A model generated the notes under the pieces. The model did not search any database and had not been told where the DNA came from. It worked only from the letters and a program-made list of their open reading frames with translations. This document shows, piece by piece, positions 25,073 through 35,948 of a DNA stretch of 38,735 nucleotides. Position 1 is the stretch's first letter, and the number at the start of each line of letters is the position of its first letter. Origin of the DNA: an uncultured Clostridium sp. (lineage in GTDB: Bacteria > Bacillota > Clostridia > Lachnospirales > Lachnospiraceae); NCBI GenBank assembly GCA_946498245.1, contig CAMMNN010000031.1, positions 1-38,735 on the forward strand. The letters are read 5' to 3'. The position numbers and the translations under genes were made by a program.

Positions 25073-25570
25073 ATGATACAAGATGCATACGTAGAACATC
25101 TGGTGAAGAGAAGATCACCGGCCTACTCGATTCTGGTAAAGGTGGTACTTGCAATTTTATTTGCTTTGGCGCTGTTTATGGCCCTGACGTCTTATATTGG
25201 AATCCTGGTTTTAGCTGCAGTCTGTGTGGCTTCCTATTTCATTATGCTGAATTTAAATATTGAGTTTGAGTATCTCTATATTGACGGTCAGCTTTCCATT
25301 GACAAGATTTTAAACCGCAACAAACGGAAAAAACTTTTGGAATGCGATAAAGACAGCCTTCTGATGGTAGCCCCTTTGGATTCCTATGTCCTGAAGGACT
25401 ATGAAGGAGCGGGCACAAAAGTGGTGGACTGCTCTTCCCGCAGACCGGAGGTAAAGAAATACGCTTTTATTTATCAGGCAGGGCAGCAGCGCACGAAAGT
25501 GATCTTTGAGCCTAACGATAAGATGCTTCAATGCATCCGCAATACAACGCCGAGAAAAATCGTTCTGTAA
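25073..25570 (+). CDS. Conserved two-TM protein (possibly DUF6106-like)
   Basis: 165 residues. Residues about 18-60 form two membrane segments (LVKVVLAILFALALFMALTS and IGILVLAAVCVASYFIMLNL), followed by a cytoplasmic or surface domain with FEYLYIDGQLSIDKILNRNKRKKLL and CSSRRPEVKKYAFIYQAGQ, a pattern like bacterial PH-like membrane proteins. It resembles small proteins annotated as DUF6106 in Lachnospiraceae; that recall is not certain. An upstream TTG at 25010 is rejected: AAAAGGAG (25056-25063) directs ATG25073. Function unknown. Confidence 0.7.
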   Translation: MIQDAYVEHLVKRRSPAYSILVKVVLAILFALALFMALTSYIGILVLAAVCVASYFIMLNLNIEFEYLYIDGQLSIDKILNRNKRKKLLECDKDSLLMVAPLDSYVLKDYEGAGTKVVDCSSRRPEVKKYAFIYQAGQQRTKVIFEPNDKMLQCIRNTTPRKIVL

Positions 25571-25754
25571 GCCGGGATAGAGAAAGGGCTTTCGGGGCTC
25601 CGGCAAATTAGCGTGATGGCCTGCTAGTGGGCTAAACTATCAGGAAAATGATAGATAATTATAAGTAAATAGTATGAATATGCCTAATGCTTTTGTTTGA
25701 CAAACATGGTAAAGTTTGCTAGTATTAGATACTAATAACCCTCAGGAACGAGGG
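25571..25754 (+). promoter_or_regulatory. guaB upstream region: promoter and small hairpins
   Basis: A near-consensus promoter, TTGACA (25697-25702), 17 bases, TAGTAT (25720-25725), drives guaB from about 25732. Upstream, GCCGG/CCGGC and CTATCA/TGATAG hairpins lie at about 25571-25655 and could end transcription of the preceding gene weakly. In the transcribed leader CCCTC (25739-25743) pairs with GAGGG (25750-25754). No purine riboswitch core was recognised. Confidence 0.6.
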
Positions 25755-25777
25755 AAAACATAACAGTTCAGCTATAA

Positions 25778-27259
<1,482 letters not shown>

Positions 27260-27267
27260 ATGATTGC

Positions 27268-27309
27268 AAACCGGATTAGACGGAAGACCATTTCCGTAAT
27301 CCGGTTTTT
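27268..27309 (+). terminator. Intrinsic terminator of guaB
   Basis: AAACCGGATTA (27268-27278) pairs with TAATCCGGTTT (27297-27307), with an inner ACGGAA/TTCCGT stem, followed by a T-run. Confidence 0.95.
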
Positions 27310-27350
27310 GCATACTTATAATTTATTAGAGATGAGGAGAGGATTGGAAG

Positions 27351-28193
27351 ATGCTGAGTTTTGGAATGAGATGCCACGATATTTGCCCCAAAATGGCTAT
27401 GGAGCCATTGTTCCAGGAGGTAAGGCTTAACAAAATCCGTCAGATCCAGTTGGCTTTTGGAAAATCCATTTCAGATTACGATTTTTCCGTAGGCCATTAC
27501 AGTGCCGGATTTGCTCATTATATAAAAGAGAAGCTGGACGAAAACGGGATCCATGTGGCGGTTCTTGGCTGCTATATTAATCCCGTTAATCCTATTGAGT
27601 CAAAACGTCAGGCGGAAGTAGCCAAATTTATCGAACACCTGAAATACGCTAAGATTATTGGCGCAGATATGGTGGGAACGGAAACGGGACGGCTGGATCC
27701 TGCCATGAAGGTAGTGCCGGAAACCTTTACGGAAACGGCTTACCAGCTTTTGTTAAAAAGCATGAGGGAAATCGTTTCCGCTGCGGAAAAGCTGGGAGTC
27801 ACCGTTGGAGTGGAAGGAGTTTTTGATCATACGCTGTACAGTCCTGCTATGATGAAACGTTTTCTGGAGGACATTGACTCTCCTAATGTGGAAGTTATTT
27901 TGGACTCCGTCAATTTGATTCACCCGGAGGAAGTGGAATGTCAGGAGGAAGTAATCAGCAAAGCATTCGCTTACTACGGGGACAAGATCACCATGCTTCA
28001 TATGAAAGATTTTGTCTTTGAAGGCCGGAATCAGATTTTCCGCTATGTGGGAGAAGGCCTGTTCCACTATGAGCCGCTGATGAAAATTTTAAAAGAAAAG
28101 AAACCCCACATCACCATGCTTTTGGAAAATTCCAACAATCTCCGGTACCATGATGATGTGAAGTTCCTTCAGGAAATTTACGACAGGGTATAA
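27351..28193 (+). CDS. Sugar phosphate isomerase/epimerase (AP-endonuclease-2 TIM barrel)
   Basis: 280-residue member of the xylose-isomerase-like TIM barrel family, predicted to isomerise or epimerise a sugar or polyol using a divalent metal. Likely metal ligands are on the strand ends GVTVGVEGVFDH (Glu), VEVILDSVNLIHPEE (Asp), ITMLHMKDF (His/Asp) and HITMLLENSN (Glu). The N-terminal strand LSFGMRCHDICP is typical. Ribosome site GAGGAGAGG precedes the ATG. It appears monocistronic; substrate unknown. The stop codon lies inside the first copy of a repeated GACAGGGTATAATA sequence. Confidence 0.8.
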   Translation: MLSFGMRCHDICPKMAMEPLFQEVRLNKIRQIQLAFGKSISDYDFSVGHYSAGFAHYIKEKLDENGIHVAVLGCYINPVNPIESKRQAEVAKFIEHLKYAKIIGADMVGTETGRLDPAMKVVPETFTETAYQLLLKSMREIVSAAEKLGVTVGVEGVFDHTLYSPAMMKRFLEDIDSPNVEVILDSVNLIHPEEVECQEEVISKAFAYYGDKITMLHMKDFVFEGRNQIFRYVGEGLFHYEPLMKILKEKKPHITMLLENSNNLRYHDDVKFLQEIYDRV

Positions 28194-28454
28194 TATCCGC
28201 GAGAGCAATGAGCAGTGCGCGTACAAAAAAATGGCAAAAAGGCTGCTTGCAGACCGATTTGCCGTTTATTGTACGCATAGGGCGAATGCCCGTGAACGAG
28301 GAAAACGAAGTTTTCCGAGTGGGCACTGCGGACAGGGTATAATAGCCGCAAAGCGGCTATTATACTGCACATACCGGTTTCTGCCTTCACCGCAGAAATC
28401 CGGGTGCTAAATTCCGCCGGAGGCTGCCATGGCCGCACTGCGGACATGGTATAA
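28182..28454. repeat. Palindrome-rich intergenic repeat region
   Basis: This gene-free stretch (28194-28614 overall) is full of structure. GACAGGGTATAATA occurs at 28182-28195 and 28331-28344, each followed by a CCGC; a related GCACTGCGGACATGGTATAA at 28435-28454 matches 28323-28342 with one change. GTATAATAGCCGC (28337-28349) and GCGGCTATTATAC (28353-28365) form a perfect 13-bp stem with an AAA loop. GCGTACAA...GGCAAA near 28218-28237 pairs with TTTGCC...TTGTACGC near 28260-28276. GGAAAAC/GTTTTCC (28300-28316) is a further hairpin. It is likely a REP/BIME- or MITE-like mosaic; no ORF was seen. Confidence 0.7.
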
Positions 28455-28536
28455 GTATAAGGGGCGGCCTTTTAGCTGAATGCCGATAAGGAAGTTTTGG
28501 AAACAAACTAATCTTAACGGCTGACAAACAGGGTGC

Positions 28537-28573
28537 AACAACTCCGAATGTTAATAGCATTCGGAGTTGTTTT
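28537..28573 (+). terminator. Strong terminator just upstream of the HEPN-like gene
   Basis: AACAACTCCGAATG (28537-28550) and CATTCGGAGTTGTT (28558-28571) form a perfect 14-bp stem with a 7-base loop and TTT tail. It blocks read-through into the gene at 28615, which must use a promoter within the following 40 bases or an attenuation mechanism. Confidence 0.8.
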
Positions 28574-28614
28574 ATGTTATGATAAGATAAACTTATAAGG
28601 GTGGTGGAATTAAA

Positions 28615-29862
28615 ATGGACAATAATCTTGTTTCACTAAATAAATTACAGACTGATATAAAAGCAATGAAACTTATATCAATTTTCTTAAAACCCGAACA
28701 GAGGAAACAGTTAAAAGATATGGAAAAGCAACTTGAGAATATGATTGTTCAAACAACTGCTTTCAATGATAGATTTTCCTCTCAAGGTTGGTGTGCATAT
28801 GATAGTATGAATTTTTCCCTTATGGAAAGTGCAAATGCAGAATTTGAAACAAATGGATTAGAAGCAGCAGAACAGATTTTAATCAATTACTATAAATCAG
28901 ATGTGAGTAAAATCATTCATTGGATAAAACATAGTTCAGAAGCATTTGCTGTAAGAGATAATTTAATACAACGTTTTTTTGAAGACCATTTTGCAGAACG
29001 TTATTATGCAAGTGTCCCACTTGGGTTGATTATAGTAGATGGTGCAGTAAATGATTTTACCAAAAGCAAAGGTTTTTTTGCAGAAGGTACATCTATTGAC
29101 GCATGGGATTGCTTGGTAGGATGTAGTGATGGATTAACAAAGTTAAAGGGCATATTTAACCAAAAACGCACAAAAACAAATACAGAAGTAATTACGCTTC
29201 CCTATCGGAATGGAATTTTACATGGTCGCGACTTGAATTACGCAAATGAATATGTATCATGTAAATGTGTATCCCTTATGTTTGCTGTAGCCGATTGGAT
29301 GAAAATGAAGAATAGCGAAGAAACAAGAAAAGAGAAGTATGAAAAGTCGGTTAATCCACCCCCTATAAGAGAATCCTTAGCGTGCTTAAAGGAAAACAAA
29401 CAAATTCGAGATGAAATTTCTTCGTGGAAAAAACGAACAGTTATTGTAGGCAAAGATATTCCGCCTTCTGGAACAGCAGGGGATTATACTGAATATCCGT
29501 ACATTGCTGAAGTTATTGAAATGTTATCTGCGTGGAAGAATAAAAACTACGGAAAATTGTCAATACATTTACAAAAATTATTTCCGACAAACTTATCAGC
29601 TGGAAAAAAAGCTGGTGAATGCAGGAAATTGTTTGAAAACAAAATATTTGATACTTTTGAAATTATTGAAATTGAAGAACGTGCTTGTGCATTATCTAAA
29701 GTAGAAGTCAAAGTATTATGGACAACCAATAATTGTAAAAAAGAAGCTATTTTAACTTTTGGTTGTGTTTATGAAAGCATTACTGAGCATATTGCAGTTC
29801 CTTGGAGAAATAATGGAAAATGGATTTTAATGCCTTGGAATATACAAGGATTGTATCAATGA
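28615..29862 (+). CDS. Orphan protein with HEPN-type RNxxxH motif
   Basis: 415 residues, strongly AT-rich (many AAA, TTA, ATA codons) compared with guaB and the TIM-barrel gene next to it, indicating transfer. The start follows GGTGGTGG. Residues 1-60 are helical and charged. The central helical domain (about 100-230) contains RYYASVPLGLIIVDGAVNDF and then LPYRNGILHGRDLNYANEY, in which Arg198-Asn-x-x-x-His203 fits the catalytic motif of HEPN ribonucleases used by many abortive-infection, toxin and CRISPR-associated proteins. Residues about 290-415 form a separate beta-rich domain ending VPWRNNGKWILMPWNIQ. No antitoxin or nuclease partner gene is adjacent. HEPN identity is from motif and context only; a non-catalytic helical bundle is the alternative. 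Confidence 0.6.
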   Translation: MDNNLVSLNKLQTDIKAMKLISIFLKPEQRKQLKDMEKQLENMIVQTTAFNDRFSSQGWCAYDSMNFSLMESANAEFETNGLEAAEQILINYYKSDVSKIIHWIKHSSEAFAVRDNLIQRFFEDHFAERYYASVPLGLIIVDGAVNDFTKSKGFFAEGTSIDAWDCLVGCSDGLTKLKGIFNQKRTKTNTEVITLPYRNGILHGRDLNYANEYVSCKCVSLMFAVADWMKMKNSEETRKEKYEKSVNPPPIRESLACLKENKQIRDEISSWKKRTVIVGKDIPPSGTAGDYTEYPYIAEVIEMLSAWKNKNYGKLSIHLQKLFPTNLSAGKKAGECRKLFENKIFDTFEIIEIEERACALSKVEVKVLWTTNNCKKEAILTFGCVYESITEHIAVPWRNNGKWILMPWNIQGLYQ

Positions 29863-29891
29863 TTAACCCACTATACCTATTTTTTATATCC

Positions 29892-30002
29892 GTTACACAG
29901 TAGAGCCGCCATTTGAGGGTATGAGTATAAATCCCTTATTCCCCTATGAATGCACCCTGCAAACCGCATAAATCAAGGGGAAATCAACCTCTACTGCGTA
30001 AC
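29892..30002. repeat. Separated 14-bp inverted repeat in the element's left flank
   Basis: GTTACACAGTAGAG (29892-29905) and CTCTACTGCGTAAC (29989-30002) are reverse complements with one mismatch, 83 bases apart. Just beyond, GAGAGCG (30018-30024) and CGCTCTC (30044-30050) form another hairpin. This 29863-30080 interval has no ORF; it may be a recombination-site region or a structured untranslated RNA. Confidence 0.55.
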
Positions 30003-30080
30003 ATTCCATAATGGATTGAGAGCGTAAGCGGTTTATCCGATTGCGCTCTCTTAGCCGCCCAACAGCAAAGACAGGGAAAA

Positions 30081-30125
30081 CCGTCAAGGACGCGCAAGCG
30101 TGCATTTTATCCTTGACGGCTTTTT
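30081..30125. terminator. Bidirectional terminator left of the Orf8-like gene
   Basis: CCGTCAAGGA (30081-30090) pairs with TCCTTGACGG (30110-30119), followed by CTTTTT on the plus strand and TTTT on the minus strand. It ends leftward transcription from the Orf7/Orf8-like pair. Confidence 0.85.
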
Positions 30126-30141
30126 CTGGCTTTGCTACTCC

Positions 30142-30345
30142 CTACCTGTCAAAGCGGAATTGCAGGATAGCTTTGATAAGCTGTGCTTTCAGACGGTCTT
30201 GAATATCGTCGTTGATATGTCCTTGATAAGTAGACAGATATTTGATGTATCCGTTGTAATGCCGTAATACTGCGTCTATCGCTTTCGGCTCCCCGGCAAC
30301 CGCTTTTTCAATGACTTCAAAGGGGATATGCTTCTTATTCCTCAT
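30142..30345 (-). CDS. Tn916 Orf8-like helix-turn-helix protein
   Basis: 67-residue small regulator found next to Orf7-like sigma factors in Tn916/Tn1549-type elements (HTH_16-like). The sequence IPFEVIEKAVAGEPKAIDAV then LRHYNGYIKYLS and the ending RLKAQLIKAILQFRF are characteristic. Its start overlaps the end of the sigma-like gene by 11 bases, so the two are translated as a unit. Expected to regulate element genes, inferred from the family. Confidence 0.8.
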   Translation of the reverse strand: MRNKKHIPFEVIEKAVAGEPKAIDAVLRHYNGYIKYLSTYQGHINDDIQDRLKAQLIKAILQFRFDR

Positions 30346-30772
30346 AGTTCGTTTTCTCCAGTTCCTTTCTTAAATTCTTTAAAGCCGATAATTTCCAGTA
30401 GTTAGCTGTGCTTCTGCTCCGTCCGTACTCTTTCCCGACTTCTGTATCAGTATAGCCCAGAAAGAAATACATCAACAGGACAGTACGACGCTGTTCCGAC
30501 AATTTGGATAATGCGTCGGCTAATCGCTTGCTAACAACAGTAACTTTTTGACCTTTCACAACAAAGGTTGTCGGTTTGTACTGCTCAAAATAATTATCCG
30601 TTGTAAATGGTTCAAAAGACGTTTTGGACATCAGATAGTCAAGCGATACTTCCCGTTTCTTCTTTTGCCTAAAATCACGGTATGCGTTGAGCGCGGCATT
30701 ACGGAGAACGATTCTGCAAAAGGCGGCAAAAGCGTATTCGATATGCTCCATGAATTGTTCAGAATATCTCAT
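30335..30772 (-). CDS. Tn916 Orf7-like sigma-70-family regulator
   Basis: 145-residue sigma-like protein of conjugative elements. It has an N-terminal helical part (YAFAAFCRIVLRNAALNAYRD), a middle basic/acidic linker, and a C-terminal region-4-like helix-turn-helix (LSEQRRTVLLMYFFLGYTDTEVGKEYGRSRSTANYWK). The ATG is preceded by GGGGGTGATG. In Tn916 the relative (Orf7) activates excision and transfer; the same role here is inferred. Confidence 0.85.
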   Translation of the reverse strand: MRYSEQFMEHIEYAFAAFCRIVLRNAALNAYRDFRQKKKREVSLDYLMSKTSFEPFTTDNYFEQYKPTTFVVKGQKVTVVSKRLADALSKLSEQRRTVLLMYFFLGYTDTEVGKEYGRSRSTANYWKLSALKNLRKELEKTNYEE

Positions 30773-30875
30773 TTTCTCATCACCCCCTTTCTTCCCAGTA
30801 GGGGGCTATTACAACAAACGCCCACGCAGAATAAGACCGCATGAGCGTTTGAAGAACATGAGTTATTATGACATA

Positions 30876-30968
30876 CTAAATGAGCAGACAGTTCATACTC
30901 TTGGACGGAATACTCTGTTGTATAAAACGGGATTTTTTTAATAATTGCCTATTAACCGATAGAATCAT
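30876..30968 (-). CDS. Possible 30-residue leader peptide upstream of the sigma-like gene
   Basis: On the minus strand, AAGGAGG (30976-30982) lies exactly 7 bases before an ATG at 30968, opening a 30-codon frame (MILSVNRQLLKK..., ending MNCLLI). It ends about 100 bases before the sigma-like gene on the same strand. The ribosome site is excellent, but the peptide matches nothing I recognise. The surrounding 30773-31117 interval otherwise holds only hairpins. Confidence 0.4.
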   Translation of the reverse strand: MILSVNRQLLKKSRFIQQSIPSKSMNCLLI

Positions 30969-31014
30969 GGCGATACCTCCTTAATACCGCCATAGACATT
31001 TTTGCTGACATAAT

Positions 31015-31049
31015 AAAAATGGGCGGCTCCATATTTCAAAGCCGTCCAT
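31015..31049 (-). terminator. Terminator downstream of the acetyltransferase
   Basis: Read on the minus strand, ATGGACGGCT and AGCCGCCCAT pair (one mismatch) around a short loop and are followed by TTTT. It closes the hydrolase-acetyltransferase operon. Confidence 0.65.
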
Positions 31050-31081
31050 GAAAGATTTTTGTGCATGAGGAATTATGCTGT

Positions 31082-31109
31082 ACGACGGCTTTTTTTCTTT
31101 TGCCGTCGT
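31082..31109. repeat. Hairpin with A/T-only loop after the acetyltransferase stop
   Basis: ACGACGGC (31082-31089) and GCCGTCGT (31102-31109) pair perfectly around a 12-base pyrimidine loop. It lies 9 bases past the acetyltransferase stop and, with the terminator at 31015-31049, forms a double 3' structure. Confidence 0.6.
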
Positions 31110-31117
31110 GCGGCACT

Positions 31118-31738
31118 TTAACGCAAATATTCAATATTTCCTGACTGTATATCGGTTATATGCTGTCTGATACGTTCTTTAGGCCAATTCCACCATTTTA
31201 TTTTAAGCAGAAAATCAATCGTTTCTTGGGTAAACCGTTTTCTTATAGGCTTTGCCGGAACACCGCCGACGATTGTATATGGGGGAACGTCTTTAGTAAC
31301 AACGGCGCGGGTTCCGATAACAGCACCGTCCCCAATCGTAACACCTGCTAAAATAACTGCTTCATAACCAATCCAAACATCATTTCCGATAATAATATTG
31401 CCTTTGTTATCCCACGCTTTTGTAATATCCTTTACATCTAAATTCCATTCTTCAAAAAATATGGGGAATGGATAGGTAGAAAGCGAAGATAAGCTGTGAT
31501 TTGCACTATTGAATATGAATTTTGCTCCGCAGGCAATCGAACAAAACTTACCAATTATCAACTTATCCTGGTTGATTGGGTACTGGTATAAAACGTTATT
31601 CTTCTCAAAATCCGTTGGCTCTCTGACAAAATCGTTATACATTGTGTAATCACCAATTATGATATTGGGATTGCTGATAACACTTTTTAAATAGACTGTT
31701 TCTTTGTCCTTTGAACGTGGATAAACTTTCTGTGGCAT
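31118..31738 (-). CDS. Vat/CatB-like xenobiotic acetyltransferase
   Basis: 206-residue left-handed beta-helix acetyltransferase related to streptogramin A acetyltransferases (Vat) and CatB, which transfer acetyl from acetyl-CoA to a hydroxyl of the drug. Visible features: N-terminal [15 protein letters not shown] and [14 protein letters not shown], hexapeptide strands ([17 protein letters not shown]), catalytic-type His81 in NSANHSLSS, the second helix run ([20 protein letters not shown]) and [12 protein letters not shown]. The start is ATG31738 after AAAGGAG, not the longer frame to 31810 that overlaps the upstream gene. It follows the Ntn hydrolase gene by 16 bases. Drug resistance is a hypothesis: many chromosomal homologues have unknown substrates. 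Confidence 0.8.
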   Translation of the reverse strand: MPQKVYPRSKDKETVYLKSVISNPNIIIGDYTMYNDFVREPTDFEKNNVLYQYPINQDKLIIGKFCSIACGAKFIFNSANHSLSSLSTYPFPIFFEEWNLDVKDITKAWDNKGNIIIGNDVWIGYEAVILAGVTIGDGAVIGTRAVVTKDVPPYTIVGGVPAKPIRKRFTQETIDFLLKIKWWNWPKERIRQHITDIQSGNIEYLR

Positions 31739-31754
31739 AACTGCTCCTTTCTTA

Positions 31755-32459
31755 TTAGGCAAACGGAAAAATGAATTTTCTGATATGCTCAAAGCGATTA
31801 TTTTCCGCATAGTACACTGTATGTTCGTTTACGGAGTAAACAAATGAAACTCTGGTCGCCCATATGCCCACTTGGCGAACAGCATGAAGTAATGTAAATG
31901 CGTCGGAAACTGTAAACTCATTTTTATAGTTATCTAATAACTGCAAAGCCCGTTCATATCTGTCATCACCCGGCACAATAAATTCTCTCGTACTTTCCGG
32001 CTTCATCAAAGAATAATTCGTTATTAAGGAATACTTACTCTGTTCTTCCCTGTAACCAATTCCCGGTTCAATTACTAAAGTGCGTCCATGCACATCAGAC
32101 AACATTGCTTGCATGGTCGCGTCCGGCGCATAAACAATTTTCTTTGATTTAACAATTTGAAGAACCTCATCAAAGGAAATCTGAGCCTTGATAAACTGCT
32201 CTGTCAAATCGGCAATCGTCATACAGTTACTGCCGCTTTGATATGCTCCGGCAGAATTGCCATGCACATATAACAGCGTTCCTGCATTTCCGTTTTGATT
32301 TACCCCATGATAAGAATGATAAATTCCGTCCGGTCGCAAAATTCCAATATAGAAACGCTCTTTTTCTTTTATTACTTTATGCGTCCATACAGAAAGGTCA
32401 ATGTCAAAATTAAAGCCTGTTATTATGTCGCTTCCGCGATAAACGAATCTGGTACACAT
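31755..32459 (-). CDS. Ntn-type linear amide C-N hydrolase (choloylglycine hydrolase/penicillin V acylase-like)
   Basis: 234 residues beginning MCTRFVY, so removal of Met exposes Cys2 as the N-terminal nucleophile. Other family positions are visible: GFNFDID (Asp), [30 protein letters not shown], and SLITNYSL with the conserved Asn. It is shorter than bile salt hydrolases (about 315-330). The substrate could be a conjugated bile acid, an N-acyl amino acid, a beta-lactam side chain or a peptide amide. ATG32459 is used because the AAAGGTGG ribosome site overlaps the alternative GTG at 32468. First gene of a two-gene operon with the acetyltransferase. Confidence 0.75.
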   Translation of the reverse strand: MCTRFVYRGSDIITGFNFDIDLSVWTHKVIKEKERFYIGILRPDGIYHSYHGVNQNGNAGTLLYVHGNSAGAYQSGSNCMTIADLTEQFIKAQISFDEVLQIVKSKKIVYAPDATMQAMLSDVHGRTLVIEPGIGYREEQSKYSLITNYSLMKPESTREFIVPGDDRYERALQLLDNYKNEFTVSDAFTLLHAVRQVGIWATRVSFVYSVNEHTVYYAENNRFEHIRKFIFPFA

Positions 32460-32565
32460 AGTAGCCACCTTTCATAAAATCTTTGTATGCTTCGTTTTTA
32501 TTTTACAGCCGTTCAGATGGACATTCTATATACTGTACGATACCGAAATGATTGGTATAAAATAA

Positions 32566-32586
32566 GAGGCTGCACTTGGCAGCCCC
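32566..32586 (-). terminator. Terminator of the CD3324-family gene
   Basis: On the minus strand GGGGCTGC and GCAGCCTC pair (one G-T) around a 5-base loop, followed by TTATTTT. It begins 6 bases after the stop of the CD3324-like gene. Confidence 0.8.
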
Positions 32587-32592
32587 TTACGG

Positions 32593-32856
32593 TTACTTTT
32601 GATATATGATTTTCCGAACAGCATATAAAGACAAGCAATATTTTTCAGACAGACACTCCATAGAAATACCGCTTTGATATTCCTCTTTTATCCGCTGATT
32701 GCGTTGCGCTAATTCTTGACGATAGCCAGAAACTTCTCCCCAACGTTTTTGTTGTTCCTGTTCGATAGGAACGTAGATATATCCGCCTTGAACATAAGAT
32801 TGCAACTCTTTTACCAATGCGTCCGGAAGAATAACTTGTGCATTAAGATATTTCAT
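32593..32856 (-). CDS. CD3324-family small DNA-binding protein
   Basis: 87-residue Mor/HTH-like protein of clostridial elements. The pattern MKYLNAQVILPDALVKELQ, then GGYIYVPIEQEQQKRWGE and a C-terminal helix-turn-helix (GISMECLSEKYCLSLYAVRKI) matches CD3324-type proteins. ATG32856 follows AAGGAGG by 8 bases; the longer open frame to 32943 runs through the structured leader and is probably not translated as a fusion. A regulator of the element or of the adjacent cargo is plausible. Confidence 0.8.
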   Translation of the reverse strand: MKYLNAQVILPDALVKELQSYVQGGYIYVPIEQEQQKRWGEVSGYRQELAQRNQRIKEEYQSGISMECLSEKYCLSLYAVRKIIYQK

Positions 32857-32888
32857 GCGGGCTTCCTCCTTGATGTGATAGTCAAGTT

Positions 32889-32963
32889 GCAAAGCCAGCA
32901 TTTTTATTTTGCGACTATTTTTTACTCCATGCAACCGTCGCAATCTACTGGCTTTGCATGGAG
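32889..32963 (-). promoter_or_regulatory. Leader with mutually exclusive hairpins before the CD3324-like gene
   Basis: Three exact arm pairs lie in 75 bases: GCAAAGCCAG (32889-32898) with CTGGCTTTGC (32948-32957), CTCCATGCAA (32925-32934) with TTGCATGGAG (32954-32963), and TTGCGAC (32909-32915) with GTCGCAA (32937-32943). Two of the right arms overlap at 32954-32957, so the first two hairpins compete. On the minus strand the overlap contains a micro-ORF ATG CAA AGC CAG TAG. This is the arrangement of an attenuator or translation-sensing leader. The rest of 32964-33219 is AT-rich with no gene seen. Confidence 0.7.
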
Positions 32964-33219
32964 AAAAGCTTTGTTTCTCTTTTGGGTGTTAATACACATA
33001 CAAAATCACTTCTTTCTGTCTGACACAATAATCTAAGGCAAATACAGTTTAGCACATTCTTAATCCTATATCAATCTTGATTTTTTCGCGCTCTTTGATA
33101 TTTTTGACCTGTTCTCCGTAGTAAGTAATTTAAAAAATTTTTTCAAAATCTTTGGCAAAATCGCTCTGTCCGGTGTAATAGGTAGTGAAAGAAAAATTGA
33201 GAGGGTTTGGGAAACTTCC

Positions 33220-33275
33220 CAACAAGCAAAAATCGCCCGCTGTCGGCAGACAGAAAACGGACGATTTTACGGAAA
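33220..33275 (-). repeat. 56-bp terminator-like repeat, copy B
   Basis: Reverse complement of 19957-20012 with two mismatches. The inner arms pair as AAAATCGCCCG with CGGACGATTTT (one G-T) around CTGTC/GACAG. It lies 67 bases before tnpW and would separate the recombinase genes from the minus-strand genes of the element. Confidence 0.85.
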
Positions 33276-33342
33276 GGGTACCCCGTTCCTATGCTTGCTG
33301 AGAAACTTTTCTTCTATCAAACTACGAAAGGACGGGAAAGGA

Positions 33343-35270
<1,928 letters not shown>

Positions 35271-35356
35271 CCCTGCGATATTGAAATTGCTTCCTTATAG
35301 GTGTGCGCGTTTTCGTGATATCTTCCTTTTTCTTTCCTATATGTATTTTTCTCACT

Positions 35357-35938
35357 TCATAAAAACAGCTTCAACTGCTCATATTCGGTTTCTTTTTTCA
35401 ATTCTGCCGGCCTTTTCCTCAAAATATGTTCTGCGGATCGCTTATCCCATATCCAATTCTCTACCTCTTCTTTTTCAAGAATCAAAGGCATACGGTCATG
35501 GATCGGTTCGACAGAAGCATTGGCATTTGTGGTCAAAATCACAAATCGATTCTGTCCCTGAAATGACTGAAAACATCCTGCCATAAACATCACATTTCCA
35601 TTCTCCCGCTCAAAAGTATATTTTTCTTTTGTTTTTGTCCATTCATAAAATCCTTTTGCCACAATAACGCAGCGTCTGTAAAGAATACTTTCTCGGAACA
35701 TTCTTTTCTCCATTGCACTTTCCGCTCTGGCATTGATGACCAGACCTTGGCCGTCAAAACGAGGGAATCCCCAAATCATCTGATCTGCAGTTAAGATCGA
35801 ATTTCCTGCTCGTAAAACGAGAGCTGCCTCTGACGGATAGACATCCCCATCCTTTCCAAACCATTGCCTTTCATTAAAATCCGGGAACTCTCCCAGGCTT
35901 TGGATCGTTCCTTTATCAATATAGTATCTTCCGCACAT
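35357..35938 (-). CDS. SOS-response-associated peptidase (SRAP/YedK/HMCES family)
   Basis: 193-residue SRAP protein, which crosslinks to abasic sites in single-stranded DNA through its N-terminal cysteine. The start MCGRYY exposes Cys2. Other conserved positions are INARAESA (Asn), VAKGFYEW (Glu) and EPIHDRMPLIL (His). Length is normal. It begins 10 bases after the stop of the PRD regulator gene with an AAGGAAG ribosome site, so it is the last gene of a leftward operon. The link between DNA-damage protection and the sugar regulator upstream may be only positional. Confidence 0.93.
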   Translation of the reverse strand: MCGRYYIDKGTIQSLGEFPDFNERQWFGKDGDVYPSEAALVLRAGNSILTADQMIWGFPRFDGQGLVINARAESAMEKRMFRESILYRRCVIVAKGFYEWTKTKEKYTFERENGNVMFMAGCFQSFQGQNRFVILTTNANASVEPIHDRMPLILEKEEVENWIWDKRSAEHILRKRPAELKKETEYEQLKLFL

Positions 35939-35948
35939 GATTTCTTCC

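Noticed and set aside
31739-31810. Longer acetyltransferase start overlapping the Ntn hydrolase
   Set aside because: The extension is antisense-free but overlaps the hydrolase C-terminus; AAAGGAG selects ATG31738 and family alignment begins there.
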